Part shown: piece after piece, positions 17,372 to 25,846 of the stretch | Numbering within the stretch: position 1 is the stretch's first letter | Layout of the letters: each line of letters starts with the position of its first letter | Assembly (NCBI GenBank): GCA_035294325.1 | Contig: DATGLE010000009.1 | Span: forward strand, 1-42,885 | Direction: 5' to 3' | Origin: DATGLE01 sp035294325 | GTDB taxonomy: Bacteria > Chloroflexota > Ktedonobacteria > Ktedonobacterales > Ktedonobacteraceae | DNA: 42,885 nt | Program-made: the position numbers and the translations under genes | The notes under the pieces: generated by a model | What the model saw: the letters and a program-made list of their open reading frames with translations, nothing else | Told to the model about the DNA's origin: nothing | Databases searched by the model: none

Positions 17372-17761
17372 TGAACTCTCCTTTCAGAGAAATTTCGCGC
17401 ATGCTATATTAATGCCAGGATCTCCTGCTGACATGTTAACAGGAATGCCCCAGTTTCCGATCACAGCAGGAATCCTGGCGCATGATTCGTTGTATATAGT
17501 CAATATATCGGAATTTCGTGAAGGAGAAAGGTTGAGATGTAGTTATAATATGGTAGAAAATTTTGATTATTCGTGTCGAAAACATTACGTATAAAAATAA
17601 GCATATTGAAATGCTATCTACAGGTCACTGGAGTGCCGGATGGAATCACTCCTGGCGGTCTGGCCGCGCAATCAGTCGCTTGATTTCTGATCAAAGTTTG
17701 GTTACTCTTAAAAGTAAGAGGAGCCGAAGTAGCCTATCCAGTTCCAGAGGAGAAAATTGTT
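17372..17761. other. Divergent intergenic region with an inverted repeat
   Basis: This 390-nt gap separates the minus-strand Tat-protein gene from the plus-strand acyl-CoA ligase. An inverted repeat with one bulge (17414-17430 and 17464-17479, GCCAGGAT and complement) lies 43 nt upstream of the Tat-protein start and could bind a regulator. The A+T-rich part (about 17480-17620) probably contains promoters in both directions, but I cannot define them. The ligase ribosome site AGAGGAGAA lies at its right end. Confidence 0.45.
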
Positions 17762-19510
17762 ATGAAGGTGATGGAAGAAAGCGCGTCCGGCGCTCCCCCC
17801 ACCCCGGTAGAACGGCGGTGGAGCTACACCAGTGGCACCAGCGATACCCCTTTGCTGGGCATAACCATTGGCGACATGTTCGATCAAACCGTTGAGCAGT
17901 ACCCCGACAACATAGCCCTGATTTCGCGCCATCAGGGCATACGCTGGAGCTACCGCGAATTTCAGGAGCAGGTGAATCGCTGCGCGAAGGGGCTGATGCA
18001 ACTGGGCCTTCAGAAAGGGCAGCGCGTCGGCATCTGGGCGCCTACGCGCGTAGAATGGACCGTGACACAGTTCGCCACCAGTAAGATTGGCGTGATCCTG
18101 GTCAATATCAATCCCGCCTATCGCCTGCACGAACTGGAATATGCCTTGAAGCAATCGGGCTGTACCGCAGTGGTCATCGCTCCCGAGTTCAAATCCTCCA
18201 ACTATACCGAAATGCTCTATACCCTGGCGCCTGAACTGCACGAAAGCGAGCCAGGCAAACTGCGGGCCGCGAAATTGCCGGAGCTAACAACGGTAGTGCG
18301 CATGGGGTCGGATAAGATGCCCGGCATGTTTTCATGGGACGATTTGATGAACATGGGCGCATCGATCAGCGACGAACAACTCAAAGAGGCGCAGAGCCAG
18401 CAGGAGTTCGATGACCCCATCAATATCCAGTACACCAGCGGCACGACTGGCTTCCCGAAGGGCGCGACACTAAGCCACCACAACATCCTCAATAACGGTT
18501 ATTTTGTTGTGCGACTCCAGAATTTCACGCACAGGGATAAGCTCTGCATTGCTGTGCCCCTCTATCACTGCTTCGGCATGGTCATGGGCAATCTGGGCTG
18601 CGTCTCCGTCGGGGCGACGATGGTCTATCCCTCGGAGGGCTTCGATCCCCTGGCGGTACTGCAAGCTGTGCAGGAAGAGAAATGCACAGCGCTCTACGGC
18701 GTGCCGACGATGTTCATTGCCGAGCTGGAGCACCCCGATTTCAAGAAGTTTGACCTGACCAGCCTGCGCACCGGCGTCATGGCCGGCTCCCCCTGCCCGG
18801 TAGAGATCATGAAGCGGGCGATCAACGATATGCATATGAGCGAGGTCGAGATCTGCTACGGCATGACCGAGACCAGCCCGGTCTCGACGCAGACGCGCAG
18901 CGATTCCTCGCTGGAGAAGCGTGTCAGTACCGTCGGGGTGATTCATCCTCACCAGGAGATCAAGATCATCGATCCCGCTACCGGCAAGGTCGTGCCGGTT
19001 GGACAGCCGGGCGAGCTGTGTACGCGGGGTTATAGCGTGATGCTTGGTTACTGGAATAATCCGCAGGCCACCGCCGAGGCCATCGATAAGGCGCGCTGGA
19101 TGCATACCGGCGACCTGGCGACAATGGATAAGGACGGCTACATCAATATCGTTGGTCGTATCAAGGATATGATTATTCGCGGCGGCGAGAATGTCTATCC
19201 GCGCGAGATCGAAGAATTTCTCTATAGCCATCCAAAGATCAGCGATGTACAGGTCATCGGCGTGCCCGACGCCCGCTATGGCGAGGAGATCATGGCCTGG
19301 GTGAAGGTCAAGCCCGGCGAGCAGGTCACGGCGGATGAACTGCGCGAGTTCTGCAAGGGCAAGATTGCGCACTACAAGATACCGCGCTACTTCAAGTTCG
19401 TGGATGCCTTCCCGATGACGGTCACAGGTAAGATCCAGAAGTTTCAGATGCGCGACCAGTCCATTCAGGAGCTTGGCCTGCAAAACGTGGCTTCGATCAA
19501 AACGGCCTGA
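17762..19510 (+). CDS. Fatty-acyl-CoA ligase (AMP-forming, FadD/AcsM type)
   Basis: The protein has 582 residues. The adenylate-forming P-loop YTSGTTGFPKG is at 224-234. VPLYHCFGMVMG, YGMTETSPVSTQ, the MHTGDLATMDKDGYINIVGR hinge and the acyl-adenylation lysine in MTVTGKIQKFQM complete the family pattern. It activates medium- or long-chain fatty acids to CoA thioesters for beta-oxidation or lipid synthesis. ATG 17762 follows AGAGGAGAA. It is monocistronic, with a hairpin 31 nt after the stop. Confidence 0.93.
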   Translation: MKVMEESASGAPPTPVERRWSYTSGTSDTPLLGITIGDMFDQTVEQYPDNIALISRHQGIRWSYREFQEQVNRCAKGLMQLGLQKGQRVGIWAPTRVEWTVTQFATSKIGVILVNINPAYRLHELEYALKQSGCTAVVIAPEFKSSNYTEMLYTLAPELHESEPGKLRAAKLPELTTVVRMGSDKMPGMFSWDDLMNMGASISDEQLKEAQSQQEFDDPINIQYTSGTTGFPKGATLSHHNILNNGYFVVRLQNFTHRDKLCIAVPLYHCFGMVMGNLGCVSVGATMVYPSEGFDPLAVLQAVQEEKCTALYGVPTMFIAELEHPDFKKFDLTSLRTGVMAGSPCPVEIMKRAINDMHMSEVEICYGMTETSPVSTQTRSDSSLEKRVSTVGVIHPHQEIKIIDPATGKVVPVGQPGELCTRGYSVMLGYWNNPQATAEAIDKARWMHTGDLATMDKDGYINIVGRIKDMIIRGGENVYPREIEEFLYSHPKISDVQVIGVPDARYGEEIMAWVKVKPGEQVTADELREFCKGKIAHYKIPRYFKFVDAFPMTVTGKIQKFQMRDQSIQELGLQNVASIKTA

Positions 19511-19540
19511 TCGTAATTTCAATGTATTCAATGCAACCCA

Positions 19541-19587
19541 TTAAGAAGAGGTGCGGGAAACGCCGGTTCTCCCGCACCCCTTCTTAA
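19541..19587 (+). terminator. Hairpin after the acyl-CoA ligase gene
   Basis: Arms 19541-19558 and 19570-19587 (TTAAGAAG...and complement) pair over 18 positions with one mismatch and an 11-nt loop. It lies 31 nt past the stop codon. The A/T-rich outer end acts as a T-containing tail. Confidence 0.65.
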
Positions 19588-19590
19588 CGA

Positions 19591-19797
19591 TTGACTTTCC
19601 TGATGGTTGACTTTCCTCCCGGGGCGGAGTCGCTGGCAGGTTACGTCGTCGCGCAAGGTCGCCCCCGGGCAATCGATGATCTGCGGGTTGATAGCTCGTT
19701 TCTTCCCACTTCGCGCCGGGAGCATGAAGTGAGCGTCATGGCTCACCCGCTGATGTATGCCAACCGTGTAGCAGGCTGGAGGGAGTTATCTCAATGT
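19591..19797 (+). pseudogene. GAF-domain gene remnant
   Basis: A short frame without a proper start reads PPGAESLAGYVVAQGRPRAI, then DLRVDSSFLPTSRREHEV and MAHPLMYANRVAGW. This matches the C-terminal half of a GAF sensor domain, where xLAGxVvxxGxPxxIxDl is typical. Beyond about 19790 the frame runs into unrelated sequence antisense to the CoxL gene. No other GAF protein part or kinase domain is nearby. I read it as a leftover of a deleted signalling gene. Confidence 0.55.
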
Positions 19798-19841
19798 GTG
19801 CGGCATCAGTCTGGCATAAGGCCGATCCTGGTCGTGAACCT

Positions 19842-22214
19842 TCATTGGCGCGCGGCCTCTATCAGCGCCCAGATTTTCTCCGGCCTGAGCGGCATATCGA
19901 TATCCTTGATGCCGAGGGGAGCGAGCGCATCCAGCACGGCGTTGACAATGGTTGGCGGCGCGCCAACGGTGCCCGCCTCGCCCACGCCCTTCGCACCGAG
20001 CGGGTTGTTGGGCGATGGCGTCTCGACGATATCCGTGACAAAGGTGGGGATCTGTCCGGCGTTGGGCAGCGCGTAATCCATGAGCGTCGCGGTGAGGGGC
20101 TGACCGCTCTCGTCGTCGTAGGCGACCTCCTCGTACAACGCCTGGCTGACGCCCTGGGCCAGCCCGCCGTGAAGCTGCGCCTCGGCCAGGTAGTGGTTGA
20201 GGACGCGTCCGCAGTCGTCTACGGCGACGTAGCTGAGGATACGCACCTCGCCTGTGTCACTATCGATCTCGACGACGGCGATATGGGCGCCGGAGGAGAA
20301 TGTGAGGCCAGAGGAGGCGAACGAGCGCCAGGCGGCCAGCCCTTCGACTGGTCGCCCATCTCCCGGCTCGGGGCATTCGTGTTCGATGAGGTCGGGCTGC
20401 TCCTCTACGCGGCGCGCGAGTTCGCCAAGCTCAAGCGCGCGCGCTGGAACGCCCCGCACCATTACTTTGCCCCCTTCGATCACCAGATCGGCGGGCGCCA
20501 CTTCCAGCAGGCGCGCCGCGAGTCGCAAAGCTTTATCGCGCGCGGCCTCGGCGGCGAGCAGCACAGCGGAGCCTCCCATCTGTGTGACGCGGCTGCCGAA
20601 GGTGCCAATGCTGAAGGCGGGCAGTTGCGTGTCGTTCATGCGCACAGTGATCTTCCCGGCGGGCAGGTGAAAGACGCCGGCGACGATCTGGGCAAAGGCG
20701 GTGAAATGGCCCTGGCCGGTGTGCGCCACGCCGCTCTCGACCAGGATAGTGCCGTCACGCTGGATGCGGACCGTGGCGGACTCGTGCGGCATGCCGGGGG
20801 CAGGTCGATCATCGCCCGATAGCTCGTTAAAGGTGGAAATGCCGATGCCGAGCAGCGCGGGGCTATTGCTCTTGCGCCGTTCCTGCTGCCGGGCGCGCCA
20901 GCCGCGATAGTCGGCAAGCTCCAGCGCGCGTTCGAGCGCGAGCGCGTAGTTGCCGCTGTCGTAATGGATGCCCGTCACCGTTGTGTAGGGGAAGGCGTCG
21001 GGCGGGATGAGGTTGCGGCGCCGCACCTCGGCGGGATCGAGGCCCAGTTCGCCAGCGATGCGATCCATCACGCGTTCCAGAATGTAGGTCGCCTCCGGCC
21101 TGCCCGCGCCGCGATAAGGGGCCGTCGGCGGCTTGTTGGTGAGGACGCCCACAACCTGGCTCTCTATCCCCTGCACCAGATATGGGCCGCAGAGCAGGGT
21201 TGGCGTGCGATTGGGCACCATCGCGGTTACACCAATAAGAAAGGCTCCCAGGTCGCCGATGACGCGCACTTTGAGGGCGAGCAGGCGTCCATCGTTCTGA
21301 AAGGCTGCCTCAACATAATCGATCTGCCCGCGCCCGTGCGTCTGTGCCTGCAAATTCTCGCTGCGGTCCTCGATCCACTTGACCGGGCGTGCATATTTCA
21401 TGGCGAGCAGCGCGGCAGCGATCTCCTCGCCGAGCAATACGCTTTTCGCGCCGAACGCTCCTCCCACATCGGGGCTGCGCACGATGATGCGGCTGCGGTC
21501 AAGGCCGAGCGCGCCGGCCAGAATTTCGCGTGTGCGGTAGATAGCCTGCGAGGAGTTCCAGGCGGAAAGCAGGCCGCTGGCGGAATCAAAGTCGAAGAGG
21601 CAGGAGCGCGGCTCAAGCGAAGCGGGCGCGAGGCGCTGGTTGACCAGGCGCAGGCTCAGCGTGCGATCCGCCTGCGCGAAGAGGGCCTGGACATCGCCCT
21701 TGCTCGATGAATTCTGGAACGCGACGTTCGAGCCGAATTCTTCGTAGAGCAGCGGCGCGCCAGGAGCAAGCGCTGCCTCGGGATCGGTGACTGCCGGCAG
21801 GGCTGCGTAATCGACTTCGACCAGATCGCAGGCATCGGCGGCGACATAGCGATTTTCAGCCAGCACAACCGCGACGGGATCGCCCACGTAATGTACGCGC
21901 CCTACAGCCAGCGGGCGGCGCTCCGGTTTCTTGAGGCCGGGCAGCGCCAGGCTGTCCAGCGGACGCATATCGGGCAGCAGTTGCTCCCCGGTAAAAGCTG
22001 CCACGACTCCCGGCAGGGCCAGCGCGGCGTCGAGCTGGATATTCTTGATTTCGGCATGGGCGTAGGGGCTGCGCACAACCGCCATGTGCAGCAGCGGCGG
22101 CCTCCCCTCCGGCGGCCTCAGATCGTCCACATACTGCGCGCCGCCGGTAATCAGTGGATAATCTTCGCGGCGTCGTTCCAGCCCGGCCCGCTCGTAAACT
22201 TGAGTCTCATTCAT
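19842..22214 (-). CDS. Form II CoxL-like molybdenum hydroxylase large subunit, orphan
   Basis: The protein has 790 residues, full length for the xanthine dehydrogenase / CO dehydrogenase large-subunit family. Landmarks: RREDYPLITGGAQYVDD at the N-terminus, VRSPDVGGAFGAK, the active-site loop PYRGAGR (366-372), HTGQGH and the C-terminal GAKGVGEAG with the catalytic-type Glu. PYRGAGR is the form II variant; true CO dehydrogenases have AYRCSFR. It therefore probably oxidises an aldehyde or N-heterocycle, not CO. No FAD-binding or iron-sulfur subunit gene is adjacent, although such enzymes need both. The start ATG 22214 has only a weak ribosome site. Confidence 0.9.
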   Translation of the reverse strand: MNETQVYERAGLERRREDYPLITGGAQYVDDLRPPEGRPPLLHMAVVRSPYAHAEIKNIQLDAALALPGVVAAFTGEQLLPDMRPLDSLALPGLKKPERRPLAVGRVHYVGDPVAVVLAENRYVAADACDLVEVDYAALPAVTDPEAALAPGAPLLYEEFGSNVAFQNSSSKGDVQALFAQADRTLSLRLVNQRLAPASLEPRSCLFDFDSASGLLSAWNSSQAIYRTREILAGALGLDRSRIIVRSPDVGGAFGAKSVLLGEEIAAALLAMKYARPVKWIEDRSENLQAQTHGRGQIDYVEAAFQNDGRLLALKVRVIGDLGAFLIGVTAMVPNRTPTLLCGPYLVQGIESQVVGVLTNKPPTAPYRGAGRPEATYILERVMDRIAGELGLDPAEVRRRNLIPPDAFPYTTVTGIHYDSGNYALALERALELADYRGWRARQQERRKSNSPALLGIGISTFNELSGDDRPAPGMPHESATVRIQRDGTILVESGVAHTGQGHFTAFAQIVAGVFHLPAGKITVRMNDTQLPAFSIGTFGSRVTQMGGSAVLLAAEAARDKALRLAARLLEVAPADLVIEGGKVMVRGVPARALELGELARRVEEQPDLIEHECPEPGDGRPVEGLAAWRSFASSGLTFSSGAHIAVVEIDSDTGEVRILSYVAVDDCGRVLNHYLAEAQLHGGLAQGVSQALYEEVAYDDESGQPLTATLMDYALPNAGQIPTFVTDIVETPSPNNPLGAKGVGEAGTVGAPPTIVNAVLDALAPLGIKDIDMPLRPEKIWALIEAARQ

Positions 22215-22787
22215 CGACAAAAAATCTCTACTAAGAGAAGGTCTGATTTTCGACACCCTCGCTTGCTCGCACCTGCGGCGCTCGCCTTTTGTATGGCGCG
22301 GCACAGCCGCGCGACCACTCCATAGGGAGGGCGAGGATGCTGAACGTCAAACACCCTCTAACAAACCTTTACGAAGTACCGTCTCCTTTGAACGAGTTTA
22401 TCATGTTGTAGCTTATGTCATCAATGTAGCTGTATATGCGGGCCTGGCGAAGGGATGCCAGAAGGTGACGAAAGTACGGGCGACGCCTGGCTGCTCCCAC
22501 CCGGTTAGCTTTTCGGCTCTATCCTGATTACGCCGGCTCGAAAACATGGCAACTTCACTCTAAATACATCACACGCATTCTATTCTACTGTTTCCCGTAC
22601 CTGGAATTGTATAGGTAATTTGGGCTATATATCAACGTGTTTCTTTGCATTCCGCCGTGCAGTCGAGTATCATACGTCTAGTCCTCGGACATAGTGGTGC
22701 TAAAAACATACGTCTGCTCGTGTGTTAAATATGTCCCGCAGGAAGCAGCAAATTGTGGAGGTTGCAAGTTACCCAGTGAAAGGTGGA
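22215..22787. other. Intergenic region with one hairpin-tail repeat
   Basis: A copy of the dispersed repeat lies at 22256-22312 in minus orientation: tail at 22256-22286, and a small stem GCGCGGC/GCCGCGC at 22296-22302/22306-22312 with loop ACA. The remainder to 22787 has no convincing gene. The G+C-rich part around 22440-22530 could fold (CTGGC...GCCAG at about 22444-22462), but I recognise no known RNA class. The A+T-rich stretch 22560-22720 probably holds the promoter of the lysozyme-like gene. Confidence 0.5.
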
Positions 22788-23225
22788 ATGTTGCACATAC
22801 GTCAATACATCCGGGAGACCGGAAATCATGACAACATCAGGCGTTTTTTTGTAAGGATAAGTATGATAGCGCTGCTCGGCATGGTCTTCTTCGGCGTGCT
22901 TGCCTACACGCAGCCGCCGAAGGCGCATGCGGCATCGGGGAATGCTTCAGTGGCAGCGATGATCGATCAAGTTTTTGGGCCATATGCTCCCGGAGCATTG
23001 AATGTCGCGGAGTGTGAGTCCGGCCTGAATCCCAACGCGTACAACCCATCATCAATCGGGGGTAGCCATGCTGCCGGTCTCTTCCAGATCCTCTATCCGA
23101 GCACCTGGTACACTACCTCGGAGGCGGGGATGTCTCCCTACGATCCGATGGCTAATATCGAGGCAGCCCATGAAATATTCGTGCGCGATGGGTACTCTTG
23201 GAGAGAATGGGTATGTCAACCCTAG
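22788..23225 (+). CDS. Secreted lysozyme-like / transglycosylase SLT-like protein
   Basis: The protein has 145 residues from ATG 22788. A basic n-region (RRFFVR), hydrophobic core (ISMIALLGMVFFGVLAY) and AHA cleavage site form a signal peptide. The mature domain has ECESGLNPNAYN, where the Glu after Ala fits the catalytic acid of lysozyme-fold transglycosylases, then SHAAGLFQILYPSTW and a C-terminal Cys that can pair with the first. It probably cleaves peptidoglycan during growth or spore germination. The start is uncertain: ATG 22863 has a better ribosome site (AAGGA) but leaves the signal peptide without positive charges; GTG 22722 is also open. Confidence 0.8.
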   Translation: MLHIRQYIRETGNHDNIRRFFVRISMIALLGMVFFGVLAYTQPPKAHAASGNASVAAMIDQVFGPYAPGALNVAECESGLNPNAYNPSSIGGSHAAGLFQILYPSTWYTTSEAGMSPYDPMANIEAAHEIFVRDGYSWREWVCQP

Positions 23226-23281
23226 CGTCGCCAGTGTGGTGATGGCTCAGTAAGTAGTCTACGACCTCCACAATATCTTTG

Positions 23282-23323
23282 AAGGCGAGGCGAGATCCGT
23301 TACCCGGGATCTCGCCTCGCTTT
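23282..23323 (+). terminator. Rho-independent terminator after the lysozyme-like gene
   Basis: Stem arms 23285-23298 and 23307-23320 (GCGAGGCGAGATCC and complement) pair perfectly. They are extended by A:T pairs to 23282/23323 and followed by a T-rich tail (TTTCATTTTA). It is 57 nt past the stop. Confidence 0.8.
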
Positions 23324-23357
23324 CATTTTAAGCACGGCTCGTTTCATGATTTTACTC

Positions 23358-23390
23358 TTGACAATTGTACCTACTAGTAGGTACAATTGT
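23358..23390 (+). promoter_or_regulatory. Promoter overlapped by a perfect 30-bp operator palindrome
   Basis: 23361-23390 is a perfect palindrome: arm ACAATTGTACCTA, centre CTAG, complementary arm. TTGACA (23358-23363) and TACAAT (23382-23387) sit 18 bp apart, with the palindrome covering both boxes and the spacer. A similar half-site GGTACAAaATTGTC follows at 23407-23420. The TetR-family gene starts at 23444. A repressor bound here would block RNA polymerase, so autorepression of the operon is the natural inference. Confidence 0.85.
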
Positions 23391-23443
23391 GTCGTATCTG
23401 CTGGCAGGTACAAAATTGTCAGATAAGGGAGCGAGAAACTTCT

Positions 23444-24010
23444 ATGTCTACGCGAGAACACCTGGTCACAGCCGCAAAGGAATTGCTGTGGGAGCGTGGC
23501 TATGAGGCCATGAGTCCACGCGCTGTCCTGGAGCGAAGTGGCGCTGGACAGGGGAGCCTCTATCACCATTTCGCCAGCAAAGCTCAACTCGCTGCAACGG
23601 CGCTGGATGAGGTTTCCGCTGAGATGCAGCGGACAATGCGCGCTATATTGCATGCCAGTAAGCCACCGCTTGAGCGTGTCAGGGACTTTCTCTTGCAGCC
23701 GCGTGATGCATTGCGGGGCTGTCGTCTTGGACGGCTGACGCAGGAGCAAGTGCTGGCTGAAGAGATATTGCGCAGTCCTCTCTCCGCCTTCTTTACCGCT
23801 GCGGAACGCGAACTCGCCGCCGTTCTGGAACAGGCTCAGCAGGAGGGATCGCTTGCGGCAGCCGTCAATGTCGCTGACCTTGCTGCGACGCTGATTGCCG
23901 TGGTGCAGGGAGGATACGTGCTTGCCCGAGCCTTACAGGATCCCGGTCAAATGGAGCGCGCGATACGCGGCGCTCTGACGCTGCTGGATGCAATTGAAAG
24001 GGAAGAATAG
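23444..24010 (+). CDS. TetR-family transcriptional regulator
   Basis: The protein has 188 residues. The N-terminal HTH (about 19-49) reads GYEAMSPRAVLERSGAGQGS then LYHHFASKAQL, the TetR hallmark; the GAGQGSLYHHF form resembles LmrA/YxaF-like members. The C-terminal ligand domain is all-helical with a Cys in LRGCRLGRL. ATG 23444 follows AAGGGA at some distance. It leads a four-gene operon and very probably binds the 30-bp palindrome 54 nt upstream, released by an unknown small molecule related to the downstream enzymes. Confidence 0.92.
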   Translation: MSTREHLVTAAKELLWERGYEAMSPRAVLERSGAGQGSLYHHFASKAQLAATALDEVSAEMQRTMRAILHASKPPLERVRDFLLQPRDALRGCRLGRLTQEQVLAEEILRSPLSAFFTAAERELAAVLEQAQQEGSLAAAVNVADLAATLIAVVQGGYVLARALQDPGQMERAIRGALTLLDAIEREE

Positions 24011-24011
24011 C

Positions 24012-24524
24012 GTGTCTACAGAGCAATCTTTTACCATCGCTTTTGCTGGCGAGACGGCTGTCCGTGGTACACACAATCGTCTTGCCGAGACGAACCAACC
24101 GACGATAGAGGGAGCGCGAGCGGCCCTTGAAACCTTTTATTACGCGCTCAATGAGCGCTCAATCGATGTGTTTCTCCAGATCTGGCTCGATGATCCCTCG
24201 ATTCAACTCGATAACCCTGTCGGCGGGATCTTGCGGGGTGCGCAGCCGATTACCGATCTTTATGCGCGCATCTTCAAAGGCTCTGTGCGTGTGCGTGAGT
24301 TCTATGATATTGTGACCTATGCCTCCTCAGAAATAGTGGTCTTCGCCGGGCGGGAACATGGAACCTATGAGTATGATGGCAACACGTTTCCCCTGGATAT
24401 TCGCACAACACGCATCTTCGCGTATGTCCCTGCCCGGGGAGGGTGGCGCCAGGTCCATCATCATGGATCAATTGATGACGCTGCACGCCTTGCTCATTAT
24501 CAAGAGGCGATCCTGAAGGCTTGA
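24012..24524 (+). CDS. SnoaL-like (NTF2-fold) protein
   Basis: The protein has 170 residues. GTG 24012 lies one base after the regulator stop and behind GAAAGGGAAG, so the two are translationally linked. After about 30 residues comes an NTF2-like domain: ARAALETFYYALNERSIDVF, LQIWLDDPSIQLDNPVGG, RGAQPITDLYARIF and GWRQVHHHGS. Such cone-shaped barrels bind small hydrophobic ligands or catalyse isomerase/cyclase-type reactions. No catalytic residues can be assigned. Confidence 0.82.
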   Translation: MSTEQSFTIAFAGETAVRGTHNRLAETNQPTIEGARAALETFYYALNERSIDVFLQIWLDDPSIQLDNPVGGILRGAQPITDLYARIFKGSVRVREFYDIVTYASSEIVVFAGREHGTYEYDGNTFPLDIRTTRIFAYVPARGGWRQVHHHGSIDDAARLAHYQEAILKA

Positions 24525-24566
24525 CGAATTCCAGCAGTGGAGATAAGTGAGATTTAAGGAAAGAAG

Positions 24567-24980
24567 ATGAAGATCCTGCAAGTTATTACGAGACTCTACC
24601 TGAGCAAAGAGCAGTTGGAAGCGAGTATCAGCTTCTATGAGTCTCTGTTTGGTGAAGGAAGTCGCCTGCGCGCGACTTATCCGGATGGCATAGAGGCAGT
24701 GCAGGTCGGACCGCTTCTGTTGATGGCCGGTCCAGACCAGGCACTTGCGCCTTTCCGTGCCACACAGGCAAACTTTCTTGTTGACTCGCTCGGCGAGTGG
24801 AAGGACTTCCTGGAGAAGAGCGGCGCTGCTCTCATCGAAGAGCCGCATCAAGCACCAACAGGTCCGGAGATGCGGGTAAAGCATCCAGATGGGACCGTGA
24901 TCAAGTACGTCCAGTATCATGATAGCGTTTACAATCGCTCTGAAATTGGGGACAGAGAGAATGGATCAGACAACTATTGA
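24567..24980 (+). CDS. VOC-superfamily (glyoxalase-like) protein
   Basis: The protein has 137 residues and follows the SnoaL-like gene by 42 nt. The paired beta-alpha-beta-beta-beta modules are visible as ITRLYLSKEQLEASISFYES and VKHPDGTVIKYVQY. No full set of metal ligands is evident, so it could be a binding protein or a metal enzyme such as a dioxygenase or resistance protein. The last 20 nt overlap the next gene. Confidence 0.72.
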   Translation: MKILQVITRLYLSKEQLEASISFYESLFGEGSRLRATYPDGIEAVQVGPLLLMAGPDQALAPFRATQANFLVDSLGEWKDFLEKSGAALIEEPHQAPTGPEMRVKHPDGTVIKYVQYHDSVYNRSEIGDRENGSDNY

Positions 24981-25758
24981 TCAGTTACGTATCACCCACA
25001 TCGGCGGCCCGACTGCTCTTATTGAGATCGGTCAACTGCGCTTCCTGACCGATCCAACATTTGAGCCGGCGGAGTATCAATACGTTGCCGGCCCGCAGGT
25101 GATACGCAAGACGGCTTCTCCAGCGCTCCCGGCTTCCGCGCTCGGCCGGGTGGATGCCGTCCTGCTCAGCCATGACCAGCACGGCGATAATCTTGATCCT
25201 GCTGGCCGCGCTTATCTTTCACAGGCGAAACAGACTCTGACAACTCCCGTGGCCGCGCAGCGCCTGGGCGGCAATGCTAGCGGTATGTCCACCTGGGAGA
25301 CGGTCAGCCTGAGAGATGCGAGCGGACTGGAAGTTCGTGTGACGGCCATGCCGGCACGACACGGCCCGGAGGAGATAAAAGAGGCGTCCGGTCCCGTCAC
25401 TGGATGGATGCTGGAGTGGGAGGGGCAGCATGGCGCATTCTACATTTCAGGGGATACGGTGTTATTCGAAGGGGTGGAAGAAATTGTCCGGCGTTACCGC
25501 ATCGCCGTCGCTCTGCTTAACTGCGGCGCTGCCCGCGCTCAGAGGCTCGGCCCTGCTCCCCTCACGTTTACCGCGGCGGAAGCGGTGCAGTTTGCAAAGT
25601 TAGCCGGTGAGGCCATAATAGTGCCTATCCATTATGAAGGCTGGTCGCACTTTAGCGAGGGCCGCGCCGAGATCGAGCAGGCGTTTGCCGCTGCGGGGTT
25701 GGAGCGACGATTACGCTTCCTCCCGTTTGGGCAGTCGGTTGCTTTCAATGAAATGTAA
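24961..25758 (+). CDS. Metallo-beta-lactamase-fold hydrolase (UlaG-like)
   Basis: The protein has 265 residues. The start ATG 24961 lies inside the end of the VOC gene, behind GGGACAGAGAG. The metal motif reads SHDQHGDNLD, a variant of HxHxDH with Asp or Asn differences. Further likely ligands are in MPARHGPEE, ISGDT and PIHYEGWSH. It matches the L-ascorbate-6-phosphate lactonase-like branch, in which many members hydrolyse lactones or cyclic esters. As the last gene of the TetR operon it may remove the compound sensed by the repressor; this is inference. Confidence 0.85.
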   Translation: MDQTTIDQLRITHIGGPTALIEIGQLRFLTDPTFEPAEYQYVAGPQVIRKTASPALPASALGRVDAVLLSHDQHGDNLDPAGRAYLSQAKQTLTTPVAAQRLGGNASGMSTWETVSLRDASGLEVRVTAMPARHGPEEIKEASGPVTGWMLEWEGQHGAFYISGDTVLFEGVEEIVRRYRIAVALLNCGAARAQRLGPAPLTFTAAEAVQFAKLAGEAIIVPIHYEGWSHFSEGRAEIEQAFAAAGLERRLRFLPFGQSVAFNEM

Positions 25759-25846
25759 CAAACACGTTGGGCCATGACATCCTGAACGGCAGTCTATCCT
25801 GAGCGCAGCGAAGAATGACACGCTTGCTCGCTCTTCCTTGTTCTGG

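Noticed and set aside
19794..21710. Long plus-strand frames antisense to the CoxL-like gene
   Set aside because: They lie fully inside a well-supported 790-residue gene in the opposite direction, have high Arg/Gly/Ala content from GC-rich third positions and show no motifs.
22440..22530. Riboswitch upstream of the lysozyme-like gene
   Set aside because: Such genes are often controlled by c-di-AMP or c-di-GMP riboswitches, and the stretch could fold, but I could not match the conserved cores of either class.
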